Assembly (NCBI GenBank): GCA_947074345.1
Contig: CAMTPH010000005.1
Coordinates: forward strand, 1-56,447
Direction of reading: 5' to 3'
Source of the DNA: an uncultured Bacteroides sp.
GTDB lineage: Bacteria > Bacteroidota > Bacteroidia > Bacteroidales > Bacteroidaceae
DNA length: 56,447 bases
Each line of letters opens with the position of its first letter. Positions within the stretch are counted from its first letter, which is position 1. This document shows, piece after piece, positions 9,577 to 19,264 of this stretch. The notes under the pieces are model-generated. The model made no database searches and was not told the DNA's origin. It saw only the letters and a list, made by a program, of their open reading frames with translations. A program made the translations under genes and the position numbers.

Positions 9577-10947
9577 TTATGATGTAGCGATGCTTATATT
9601 TCTTTCTTTACGTTTATATATAATTAAAACACATAAGAAAGTAAGTAACTCAGAACAAGGTACGGCAAGCCATACACCATTTCTACCTAATATATATGGT
9701 AAGACGATAAAGCAAGTTATCATAAATATAAAGCCACGCAAAACTGTTATGATAGTAGCATTACGAATTCGCTCCACACTCTGGAAATACCCAATAGATA
9801 TTATGTTGATAGCAAAAGGTATGAATCCTAATGCAAACAAAGGGAAACCTTTGGTGGCTATAGCATGAGCAGGAGCAGAAGAACTGATAAACATTGAAAC
9901 GATGTACGAATCGAAAGCGATTGTAATTGATATTAAAACAATTCCGCAAAGCAATGCAGTTTGCAATGCTACCCGTAGAGTTTTATTTACTCGTTTTGTT
10001 AGGTTTGCACCATAATTATAACTAAGTATTGGTTGTGCAGATTGTGCTATTGAGTTGTAAAGCATGAAAATGATTGGAAAGAAATAACACGCTATACTAA
10101 AAGCCGCAACACCATCTTCTCCCATCTCACGCATAAATACATAGTTGCCACAAAGCATCATCGATGCAATTGCTAGTTCGCACAAGAAAGATGAAAAGCC
10201 GAGATTGCACATATACTTTACATTGCGTATAGTGAGTTTCAGACTTCTTCGACTCATCTTTAAACCAACGAAATGTAGTTTGTTATTACGTTTAGATAAG
10301 AAGACTAGCATCATAATAACCCCAACCATCGTGCCGATACCTGTTGCCAAAGCTGCACCAAACATACCCCATTTGAATTCGAAGATAAAAAGATAATCGA
10401 ATACTATATTTATGATGGCAGATATAACAGAAGAGAGCATTGCATAACGAGGCGCTCCGCTAAGTCTAACAAAAAAGCCTGCCGAACAAATTAAAGCGTT
10501 GGTGGTGAGAAACGGTACAAACCCATATAGATAATCTTTAGCTGGCACAAGTAACCTTTCAGAGCAACCAAAAAGAAACAATAAATCATCCGGAAAGATG
10601 AATACCAATATAGTACATAAGATTAAGAATAATGAGGAAACAGTTAATGCTTGTGTCATATTGATTCTAGCAGCCTTTTCTTTACCAGTTGAGAGATGAA
10701 TTGAAGCTACAATAGACGATCCCATTCCAAACATTAAACCGATACCAGTAGAAAATAGAAATAAGGGCGCAACGATATTAATAGCTGCCAAAGCATCACT
10801 ACCTAATCCATGTCCCACGAATATACCATCGGTGATAATAAACACAGCGCTAAATAGCATTCCTAGCAAAGTAGGATATAGCATTTTACGAAATAGTTTA
10901 GTTATGTCTTCGCGTCCAAAATCGATGTTGTCTTTTAATTCTTGCAT
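9577..10947 (-). CDS. MATE family efflux transporter
   Basis: 456 aa, 12-TM pattern; FVGHGLGSDALAAINIVAPLF, QSAQPILSYNYGA. Confidence 0.9.
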   Translation of the reverse strand: MQELKDNIDFGREDITKLFRKMLYPTLLGMLFSAVFIITDGIFVGHGLGSDALAAINIVAPLFLFSTGIGLMFGMGSSIVASIHLSTGKEKAARINMTQALTVSSLFLILCTILVFIFPDDLLFLFGCSERLLVPAKDYLYGFVPFLTTNALICSAGFFVRLSGAPRYAMLSSVISAIINIVFDYLFIFEFKWGMFGAALATGIGTMVGVIMMLVFLSKRNNKLHFVGLKMSRRSLKLTIRNVKYMCNLGFSSFLCELAIASMMLCGNYVFMREMGEDGVAAFSIACYFFPIIFMLYNSIAQSAQPILSYNYGANLTKRVNKTLRVALQTALLCGIVLISITIAFDSYIVSMFISSSAPAHAIATKGFPLFALGFIPFAINIISIGYFQSVERIRNATIITVLRGFIFMITCFIVLPYILGRNGVWLAVPCSELLTFLCVLIIYKRKERNISIATS

Positions 10948-11241
10948 AATAAAAATCCTTTTCTTTTTAAATCGGCTGCAAAATTAGAGGTTACTCTTCT
11001 TATAATATTTACCAAATGGTAATTAATACATTATATGCGATGATACATGATGATTATCATTTCTTTCTACCAAATCTCTTTTGTAATTTATTTATTTATG
11101 TTAATTGTAGTGTGGACTTTATTGAGCAAATAAAGTGGTTTTTTGTCAGGGTTGTGATAAATTGTGGCTTCAAAAAGACGTTATAATCAATTAACATCAA
11201 ACAAAATATTGTTATAAATATTAAATTGTGAATAATATGTT

Positions 11242-11250
11242 TATCTTTGC
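11242..11250 (+). promoter_or_regulatory. -7 promoter box TATCTTTGC for susCD
   Basis: TAnnTTTGC consensus 57 nt upstream of susC. Confidence 0.7.
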
Positions 11251-11306
11251 TTTATATTAAAGTATTAAAGAGTGTATTTATTATTAAAAATTAAGGTAGA
11301 AAATCT

Positions 11307-14300
11307 ATGAGAATCCGATTACTTTTAATTGTTACATGTCTTTTCATGTGGATAGGGCTAATGGCTCAAACCACGACTGTATCGGGAATAGTGATTTCCG
11401 AAGAAGATGGAGCCCCAATTATAGGGGCTAGTATACTAATAAAAGGAACCAATATTGGTACCGTTACCGATATCGATGGTAAATTCCATATATCGAGTGT
11501 TCCTGCTACTGCTAAATTCTTAAAAGTCTCTTTTGTAGGTATGCAACCAACTGAAGTGGCAATTAAACAGAATCTTCGTATTGAGTTGAAATCTGATTCA
11601 AAGCTTCTCGATGAAGTTATGGTTGTTGCTTATGGTACAGCTAAAAAAGGAAGTTATTCAGGTTCGGCATCTTTAGTAAAGGCCGATCAGATTAAAGATC
11701 TCCCTACTACAAGTTTTGAGAATGCATTAAATGGTAAAGTTGCCGGTTTACAAATTACAAATACTTCGGGTCAAGCAGGTTCTGCTCCAAGTATTAGAAT
11801 TCGTGGTAATGGTTCGATGAATGCAAGTAATGAACCCTTATATGTTATTGATGGTGTTCCTGTTTCATCAGGTAATGTCGGTCAAATGAGTGGTTATACA
11901 TATACTTCAAACAATATCATGAACTCATTGAACCCAGACGACATTGAATCCATATCTGTATTAAAAGATGCTGCTGCATCTTCGCTTTATGGGTCGCGTG
12001 CAGCCAATGGGGTCATTATGATCACTACTAAAAAAGGAAAAGAAGGTCGTCCAACTGTCAATCTAAAAGCTTCAGTTGGTTTCACTCCTTCTTGGGCAAC
12101 AGATAATTATGAAGTAGCCGATACACAACAGAACGTGAACATGCTTTATATGGTATTTCATGATTATCGTACATCAAACGGTAAAACGGAAACTGCTGCT
12201 AATGAGTATGCTTTGAGTCAATTAAACAGAAAGTTCAATAAGCACGGTTATTCATTTACTACTGAAGGAACAGGTTTATATGAAAACGTTGTTATATCTG
12301 ATTATAATAATTCAGGCCGTGGTGGACAATTTTACGATTGGGAAGATGCTTATTTCAGAACAGCCGTTTATCAAACATACGATTTATCTGTAAGTGGTGG
12401 TGGTACACATTCTACTTATTTCAGTTCATTCTCATATACAAAAGATGAAGGACGTTTGAAAATAAATAGTTTTGATCGCTTCTCGGGTCGTGTAAACTTA
12501 ACTCAGAAAGTAACTAAATGGTTAGATTTTCAAACGAATGCTAATATATCTCGTACAAGCAAGAGTGGATACAATGATACACGTGCCACAGGTAGCAACT
12601 ATTATATGCAAACTCGCAATTTAATGTGGGGATTATATTGGCCTACCGAATACGAAACAGGCGATCCTTGGACTAGTCGTTATGGAAGTTATGCCCAAAA
12701 TGGTGTCTATTATGACAATGAATGGGATAATAAATCAATAAACACCCGTGTTTTTGCAACAGAAACATTGACATTGAAACCGATTGAAGGTCTCGAAATA
12801 CGTTCAATATTTGCATATGATAATACATCAGTCAAAGATCACATCTATTATAGTGCTAACCATTATAGTGGAGCTTCAACAGAGGGTAGTGTAACCGAAA
12901 TGAACACTACTTACGAAAAATGGGTATCGTCTAATACTGCAAGTTATAACAATACATTTGGCGCTAACTCAATCAGTGCATTATTTGGTTTTGAAGCAGA
13001 GAAAAACAGAACAGATTTTGTTAGAGCAACAGGCGAAGGCCTACCAACAAGTACTTTGCAAACTGTATCTACAGCAGGTACTTTATCTTCTGCAGGATAC
13101 AACTGGGGCAATGCCATGGTTTCATTCCTTTCTAAGTTAGACTATAATTATGATGATAAATACTATATCTCAGGATCTTATCGTCGTGATGGTTCTTCTC
13201 GTTTAAGCCCTTCTACTCGTTGGGGTAATTTCTGGTCGGTTGCCGGTTCTTGGAAAATATCTAATGAGAAGTTTATGAAAGACATCACTGTTATTAGTGA
13301 TTTGCGTCTACGTGGGTCCTATGGTGTGAATGGTACATTGCCAACAAGCAATTATGGTTACATTAACCTCATGACATATACGAATAAGTATATGGGCAAG
13401 CCAGGTGGAGCTATTACTACAATGGCAAATGACAAGTTGACTTGGGAAACAAGTTATACTACCAATATCGCTCTTGAGTTTGGTCTATTCAATCAACACT
13501 TGCGTGGTACAGTAGAATACTTTAATCGCGATTCAAAAGATTTATTGCAAGATGTTCCTATCAGTACAGTAACCGGATTTGGTTCTACTCTTCAAAACAT
13601 TGGAAAGATTAACAATAAAGGTATAGAAATCGAGATTGGAGGAGATATCATCGAAAGAAATGGTTGGTTATGGAGTGCTTCAATCAATGCTGCTTTCATC
13701 AAATCGAAAGTGAAGAAGTTGTATGAAGAGGCTGATATCATCTGGAGAGATCCAACAGGTGGCGATGGCCGTGCTCAATATATTTATCGTGAGGGAGAAT
13801 CTACCCTAGCATTTTATGGTTACGAATGGGCAGGTGTCGACAAAACAAACGGTAAGAGCGTTTATTATGTAAACGATGCTAAAGATAAGATGGCGGGCGA
13901 TTTTGAATACAACGGCCGAGGTGCAACTTATGATTATAGCAATGCAAACTATACGATAATTGGAAATGCTATACCAAAGGTTGCAGGTGGTTTTAATACA
14001 TCTGTTACATATAAGGGCTTTAATCTAGGATTAAACTTCATCTATAAGATAGGCGGAAAACTATACGATGGTGCTTACAAAGATGTTGCGGATGATGGAT
14101 ATTATTGGGAACGCGTTCGTGCCAAAAGTTATTATGAAAACATGTGGACCGAATATAATACAAACGGTACTCAACCTCGCTTAGATGGTAATGACTTGAC
14201 AGACTCAATGCAATATAGTACACGTCATATGCATGATGCTAGCTTCTTGCGATTAAAGAATTTGTCATTCTCTTATTCATTGCCAAGACAATTGATAAGT

Positions 14301-14462
14301 AAGGCTATGCTCAACAATGCTAGATTCTTTTTCAATGCTTCAAATTTGTGGACTATCTCTAAATACAAAGAAGCCGATCCCGAAGTTAACCAATACGGTA
14401 CACGCGGATGGGAAACTCCATTAGGCAAAACATTTGTATTTGGTGTAGATTTGATATTTTAA
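11307..14462 (+). CDS. SusC/RagA-family TonB-linked outer membrane protein
   Basis: Carboxypeptidase-regulatory-like domain, DEVMVVAYG TonB box region, plug PLYVIDGVP, beta-barrel C-terminus. Confidence 0.95.
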   Translation: MRIRLLLIVTCLFMWIGLMAQTTTVSGIVISEEDGAPIIGASILIKGTNIGTVTDIDGKFHISSVPATAKFLKVSFVGMQPTEVAIKQNLRIELKSDSKLLDEVMVVAYGTAKKGSYSGSASLVKADQIKDLPTTSFENALNGKVAGLQITNTSGQAGSAPSIRIRGNGSMNASNEPLYVIDGVPVSSGNVGQMSGYTYTSNNIMNSLNPDDIESISVLKDAAASSLYGSRAANGVIMITTKKGKEGRPTVNLKASVGFTPSWATDNYEVADTQQNVNMLYMVFHDYRTSNGKTETAANEYALSQLNRKFNKHGYSFTTEGTGLYENVVISDYNNSGRGGQFYDWEDAYFRTAVYQTYDLSVSGGGTHSTYFSSFSYTKDEGRLKINSFDRFSGRVNLTQKVTKWLDFQTNANISRTSKSGYNDTRATGSNYYMQTRNLMWGLYWPTEYETGDPWTSRYGSYAQNGVYYDNEWDNKSINTRVFATETLTLKPIEGLEIRSIFAYDNTSVKDHIYYSANHYSGASTEGSVTEMNTTYEKWVSSNTASYNNTFGANSISALFGFEAEKNRTDFVRATGEGLPTSTLQTVSTAGTLSSAGYNWGNAMVSFLSKLDYNYDDKYYISGSYRRDGSSRLSPSTRWGNFWSVAGSWKISNEKFMKDITVISDLRLRGSYGVNGTLPTSNYGYINLMTYTNKYMGKPGGAITTMANDKLTWETSYTTNIALEFGLFNQHLRGTVEYFNRDSKDLLQDVPISTVTGFGSTLQNIGKINNKGIEIEIGGDIIERNGWLWSASINAAFIKSKVKKLYEEADIIWRDPTGGDGRAQYIYREGESTLAFYGYEWAGVDKTNGKSVYYVNDAKDKMAGDFEYNGRGATYDYSNANYTIIGNAIPKVAGGFNTSVTYKGFNLGLNFIYKIGGKLYDGAYKDVADDGYYWERVRAKSYYENMWTEYNTNGTQPRLDGNDLTDSMQYSTRHMHDASFLRLKNLSFSYSLPRQLISKAMLNNARFFFNASNLWTISKYKEADPEVNQYGTRGWETPLGKTFVFGVDLIF

Positions 14463-14479
14463 TTAAGGAGGAAATGTAT

Positions 14480-15958
14480 ATGAAATATTCGATGAAATTA
14501 ATAGTTTTAGTTTTAACAGCGACATTGATCTGCTCTTCATGCGATGACTTCTTGAACATGCAGCCTACCAATTCGGCAAATGCCGAATCGGCTATAGCTA
14601 CTCCTGCCGATGCTTCTGTTGCAATAAATGGTATCATGCGAGCAATGAGCTCATCTTCGTATTATGGAAGAAACTTTTTACTTTATGGTGATGCCAAAGG
14701 AGGTGATTTAACAATCTATGCTGCCGGACGTGGTATGGATGGTCTTTATCGTTTTGACCATACACCCAGTAGTGGTAGTTACTCTTCTTATTGGGTTAGA
14801 GGATACTATTGTATCATGCAAGTCAACAATCTGCTCGAAAACATAGAAAAGCTTGAAGCATCTGGTGTAGATGGGTTTAGTTTTTATAAAGGACAAGCAT
14901 TAACGCTTCGTGCATTGATTTACTTTGATTTGGTGCGTCTTTATGGATTACCTTACAATTACAATAAAGGCTCTTATGGTGTGCCCAATGTAATTAAAAC
15001 ATTATCGGCAGATGCACAGCCTACTCGTGCTTCAGTAGCAGAGAACTATGCACAAATCATTTCAGATTTGAATGATGGTATGGCTCTTTTAGCAAGCAAT
15101 AAAGCTCCTCAAAACAATTATGTTGGTTATTATGCAAATGTTGCTTTGCAAGCGCGTGTCAAACTATATATGGAAGATTACGATGGTGCATTGGCGGCTG
15201 CTAAAGAAGTGATAGAGTCTGGTAAATACAAACCTTATGCTCCCGAAGAGTGGGTTAGTTCATGGACTAAACAAAATGCGTCAGAGTCTATCCTTGAAAT
15301 AGGGATGGATACTGAAAGTGATTTGGGCACTTCTTCATTAGGATTCTATTTCATTCGTTTCAAACATAAAACAAATGCGATGGGATGGTTCTTGGCTAGT
15401 AACTATTTCTTGAATAGACTAGGCGAAGATGCTGATGATGTACGTTGGGGTATAATGGATAACGATGAGTATTGGGTAGACAATAATGTCGATAGAAAAG
15501 GGGCCTGCTATAAATATGTAGGAAGTGTAGACTTTGATGGCGATGGTAAAGAGACTTATACTGCTGTCAATATCAAATTGATTCGTCTATCAGAGATGTA
15601 TCTTATTGCAGCCGAAGCAGCTATGCACAAGAGTACACCCGATAAAGAGATGGCTTCTGATTATCTAAACGAAATACGTAAGCGTTCTCCTAATCTAGCT
15701 CCGGCAACTGCAGCTACTATCGATGATCAAATGATTTTGAATGAGCGTAGTAAAGAGTTGTATGGCGAAGGTCATCGCTTCTTTGATATGATTCGTATGA
15801 ATCAAACCATCGAATTCAACGACGATTTCCAAGGTGTACCTGTTACTCGTAGAGAAAAAACAATCGATCGTACTTACAATAAAATTATATTGCCAATCTC
15901 GCAAGATGAAATAAATGCTAATCCAGCCTTAGAAGACCAACAAAATAATGGGTATTAG
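14480..15958 (+). CDS. SusD/RagB-family nutrient-binding lipoprotein
   Basis: Lipobox LICSSCDD, SusD-like fold; AAGGAGG precedes ATG at 14480 (the ORF-track start at 14408 overlaps susC). Confidence 0.93.
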   Translation: MKYSMKLIVLVLTATLICSSCDDFLNMQPTNSANAESAIATPADASVAINGIMRAMSSSSYYGRNFLLYGDAKGGDLTIYAAGRGMDGLYRFDHTPSSGSYSSYWVRGYYCIMQVNNLLENIEKLEASGVDGFSFYKGQALTLRALIYFDLVRLYGLPYNYNKGSYGVPNVIKTLSADAQPTRASVAENYAQIISDLNDGMALLASNKAPQNNYVGYYANVALQARVKLYMEDYDGALAAAKEVIESGKYKPYAPEEWVSSWTKQNASESILEIGMDTESDLGTSSLGFYFIRFKHKTNAMGWFLASNYFLNRLGEDADDVRWGIMDNDEYWVDNNVDRKGACYKYVGSVDFDGDGKETYTAVNIKLIRLSEMYLIAAEAAMHKSTPDKEMASDYLNEIRKRSPNLAPATAATIDDQMILNERSKELYGEGHRFFDMIRMNQTIEFNDDFQGVPVTRREKTIDRTYNKIILPISQDEINANPALEDQQNNGY

Positions 15959-16013
15959 TAATACTATTCATAAATTCTCTTTTCTTTACTAAGACATTGG
16001 GTTTATTTCATGT

Positions 16014-16050
16014 AGCCATATCAATAATATAATCGTATTATTGATATGGC
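16014..16050 (+). terminator. Terminator after susD
   Basis: AGCCATATCAATAATA-taatcg-TATTATTGATATGGCTTTT. Confidence 0.75.
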
Positions 16051-16084
16051 TTTTATCATTCTTTTGGGTCTACATTTAAGAATA

Positions 16085-16218
16085 GTTTCAATGGGGTGAA
16101 ACTTTATTTTCAGTGCGTTGAAACTTTGTTTTCTGTACATTGAAACAATTGTTTCATCGTACAGAAACTAAAATAAAACCCATTGAACCGATTTGTATAT
16201 TAACCAGTCAATGGGTTT
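16085..16218. repeat. Cluster of short palindromes built from TGAAAC/GTTTCA words
   Basis: GTTTCA-N6-TGAAAC (16085-16102); near-perfect 32-bp palindrome CTGTACATTGAAACAATTGTTTCATCGTACAG (16133-16164); AAACCCATTGA...TCAATGGGTTT (16176-16218). Confidence 0.8.
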
Positions 16219-16251
16219 AAAGAAACTTCATTGTTATAATCAATGTCTATC

Positions 16252-16698
16252 TTAAACCATCTCTCTTACCATCTTCAATACAGTTGGGATAACTCTTTCT
16301 ACCTCGGGCGAAAGATCCATCCCTATCTCTTGATAGTTTTTAATTGAAATCGTTATAAGATCTATTTCAGGAATATTTTCTTGCACAATCATACTCTCTA
16401 TCATATCGCGCAAGCCAAATTCATGCGAACTAAGCAGTTGCGGATAATCTTTCGAGAATTTAGGTTTAATCTTTTTGATAGTACCCGCAGGCGAGTCGTC
16501 GAGTGTTGCATCTATCATCACAATTCTATCAAACTCTTGCAAAACACCAATTATTCCAACCCCACCGGTGCCACCATCAAGTACCTCTACATGCGATGGC
16601 AATTGTTCTTTCTCAAGAGCCTGTACAGCATGAATGCCTACACCCTCATCTCTCAGCACTAGATTGCCTATTCCTAATATTAAAACTCTCTCTCTCAT
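16252..16698 (-). CDS. hyaD: [NiFe]-hydrogenase maturation endopeptidase (HyaD/HybD family)
   Basis: LILGIGNLVLRDEGVGIHAVQAL and LDGGTGG motifs; last gene of hydrogenase operon. Confidence 0.93.
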   Translation of the reverse strand: MRERVLILGIGNLVLRDEGVGIHAVQALEKEQLPSHVEVLDGGTGGVGIIGVLQEFDRIVMIDATLDDSPAGTIKKIKPKFSKDYPQLLSSHEFGLRDMIESMIVQENIPEIDLITISIKNYQEIGMDLSPEVERVIPTVLKMVREMV

Positions 16699-16710
16699 CT
16701 TCTATAAATA

Positions 16711-17502
16711 TTAATTTGAATGTGCAGTTTTCTCTTTCTTTTCTATCTCTTCAATATCCTTTTTGATTTTCTTTTCTTTCTTTAAAATTTCTTCTCGCTC
16801 TAATTCTCCTTCATAGTCTTTTACTACGTCTTCTTCAACGAATTTCCAACCACCAATAATTGATGATGCGATACCGCTTCTTTCGATGTAGTCATGATAA
16901 AATACTAAGTATATATGTACAATCATAAAGAGTATGAAACACCACATCAGGTAATAATGAATTTGCTTAACCACCATCAACCCACCTAAGCTGAATGCTA
17001 ACGATTGAAAACTTTCGGCACCAACTACCTCGGCCGTAGGTGACCATAAACACAAACCTGTTATTGCTTGAACAACTAGCATAACAAATAGTCCCCCATA
17101 AGTAAAGGCTGCTAAACTATTGTGGCCAATATCATAAATAGGTTTCGGAGTTAAAAGAAAGATATCAACTTTGAGTGTATCGAATATACCTCTCCATTGT
17201 TTTTTGGTTAAGGGAACATAGTTGTTCCAACGCGCAAATTTGTTGCCGGCAAACAACCAGTATATTCTTACAAGGAAATTTACGATTAGAATTACACCTA
17301 GAGTCATATGACCAAAGCGAAGATATCCAAACCAATATCCAAACTGTTTTGCTCCCTCTGTGTAGGCTAATCCAGGAGGATATGCTATCAGTATCCCAGA
17401 TACGATAAGAAAAAAGATACAAAATGCATTTACCCAATGGAATATTCTGACAGGAAGCTCCCAAACATAAATCTCTCTTAATGGAACTTTCTTTTCTATC
17501 AT
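16711..17502 (-). CDS. hyaC: Ni/Fe-hydrogenase b-type cytochrome subunit, with unusual charged C-terminal tail
   Basis: VYVWELPVRIFHW-type start (YVWELPVRIFHWVNA), 4-TM b-cytochrome, HIYLVFYHD; tail REEILKKEKKIKKDIEEIEKKEKTAHSN. Confidence 0.92.
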   Translation of the reverse strand: MIEKKVPLREIYVWELPVRIFHWVNAFCIFFLIVSGILIAYPPGLAYTEGAKQFGYWFGYLRFGHMTLGVILIVNFLVRIYWLFAGNKFARWNNYVPLTKKQWRGIFDTLKVDIFLLTPKPIYDIGHNSLAAFTYGGLFVMLVVQAITGLCLWSPTAEVVGAESFQSLAFSLGGLMVVKQIHYYLMWCFILFMIVHIYLVFYHDYIERSGIASSIIGGWKFVEEDVVKDYEGELEREEILKKEKKIKKDIEEIEKKEKTAHSN

Positions 17503-17517
17503 AACACTTGATTTTAA

Positions 17518-19245
17518 TTAAATAGTATCCAACTTATGTATATGACTTCCGTCTTCAGTATATAGATGTACAGCGCAAGCCATACAAGGGTCGAATGAGT
17601 GAATAGTACGTATGATTTCGAGCGGAGCTGTAGCATCGTATACTGGTACACCGATTAATGAGGCTTCAAAAGCAGAGCGTTGTCCTTTAGGATCGCGTGG
17701 CGAACCATTCCAAGTTGTAGGAACTACCATCTGATAACGTTTTACCTTTTCATCTTCTATATCTACATAGTGCGCTACCATGCCACGAGGAGCTTCACAT
17801 ACAGCATATCCTTGTGCTTTTTTAGGCCATGTTTTGGGTTCCCAATAGAAACCGTTAAACATGCGGTCATCACCACCTTTAATGTTTTTTACTAGCTGTC
17901 CATAGAAGTCACTCATCCATTCAGAAACTAATGTAGCTTCCATAGCACGACCAAGTATGCGACCAATAACAGAGTATAATACATCTGTATCTGCATTCAG
18001 TTTCTTTAAGCATCTATTTGTCAAATCGACTATAGGTTCATTGCCAGCAGCATAGTTAACAATACATCTAGCTAATGGTCCTACCTCCATTGCCATACCT
18101 TTGTATCGTGGAGTCTTTATCCAACTGTATGGCTCGTCATGATTAAGGTAATCATAAGGAGGCGTTTTGCCTGTATAGTTTAGAATTGTTTCGCCAACAG
18201 ATGGGTGCAGTCCCACATCTTTGCCTTGCGGATAGTCATACCATGCATTGTTTACATACTCAACCAATCCATCCATTGCCATCGGATCAAATTCTTCTAC
18301 ACGACTTAAGTTTCTATCGGTAACTATACCTCGCTTCATCATGTACGAATTCAAATCACCAAAATGAGTCATCGGGAAGTCACCACCAGCGATGTAGTTT
18401 CTTAAACCACCACCTACTTTTGTCCATTCAGGATAGTAAGAAGCGATAGCGAGTACATCGGGCAAATAAACTTGCTTAATAAAAATCTCGGCCTGTTGAA
18501 TAATTTGGTTTACCCAGCTCAATCGGTCTATGTTAATCGCATTTGGACCATCTACATTGATGGCACAAGCCATACCACCTACCAAGAAGTTAGGATGCGG
18601 ATTCTTTCCTCCAAATATCGTCTGTATTCTTACAATCTCTTTTTGGATTTCGAGAGCCTCTAAATAATGTCCTAATGCAACAAGATTGACTGCAGGAGGA
18701 AGTTTATATTCAGGATGTCCCCAATAGCCGTTAGAGAATAGGGTGAGTTTGTTAGACTCTACGTACTTCTTTACTGTATTTTGTACATCGGTGAAGTATC
18801 CGATTGAGTTTTTAGGCCATGCTGATAAGCTTTGTGCTATGGCGGCTGCCTCTTTAGGGTCGGCTTTGAGTGCGCTCATCACATCTACCCAGTCTAACGC
18901 TTGCAATTGGTAGAAGTGCGTAATATGATCTTGCATAGTTAATGCACCAAGCATGAGGTTTCTAACCATTTCTGCATTAGGTGGTACAACTATATTGAGT
19001 GCATTCTCAACAGCACGCACTGATACTAGTGAGTGCATTGAAGTACAAACACCACACACTCTTCCTACAAATGCCCATACATCTCGAGGATCTCTATTTT
19101 GAACGATAATCTCTATGCCTCTAACCATAGTACCGGTGCTATAAGCATCAGTAATCATACCGTTATCAATATCTGCTTCTATTCTTAAGTGCCCTTCTAT
19201 TCTGGTTACAGGGTCAACTACTACTCTTTTTGTCATAATATTCAA
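17518..19245 (-). CDS. hyaB: [NiFe]-hydrogenase large subunit
   Basis: RVCGVCTSMH (L1) and DPCMACAVH (L2) followed by a 15-aa C-terminal extension, expected substrate of the HyaD protease. Confidence 0.97.
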   Translation of the reverse strand: MNIMTKRVVVDPVTRIEGHLRIEADIDNGMITDAYSTGTMVRGIEIIVQNRDPRDVWAFVGRVCGVCTSMHSLVSVRAVENALNIVVPPNAEMVRNLMLGALTMQDHITHFYQLQALDWVDVMSALKADPKEAAAIAQSLSAWPKNSIGYFTDVQNTVKKYVESNKLTLFSNGYWGHPEYKLPPAVNLVALGHYLEALEIQKEIVRIQTIFGGKNPHPNFLVGGMACAINVDGPNAINIDRLSWVNQIIQQAEIFIKQVYLPDVLAIASYYPEWTKVGGGLRNYIAGGDFPMTHFGDLNSYMMKRGIVTDRNLSRVEEFDPMAMDGLVEYVNNAWYDYPQGKDVGLHPSVGETILNYTGKTPPYDYLNHDEPYSWIKTPRYKGMAMEVGPLARCIVNYAAGNEPIVDLTNRCLKKLNADTDVLYSVIGRILGRAMEATLVSEWMSDFYGQLVKNIKGGDDRMFNGFYWEPKTWPKKAQGYAVCEAPRGMVAHYVDIEDEKVKRYQMVVPTTWNGSPRDPKGQRSAFEASLIGVPVYDATAPLEIIRTIHSFDPCMACAVHLYTEDGSHIHKLDTI

Positions 19246-19264
19246 TTAGCGGTTATTAAATTGA

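Noticed and set aside
14408-14479. ORF-track start of SusD at 14408
   Set aside because: Lies within susC; a lipoprotein signal peptide and AAGGAGG support a start at 14480.
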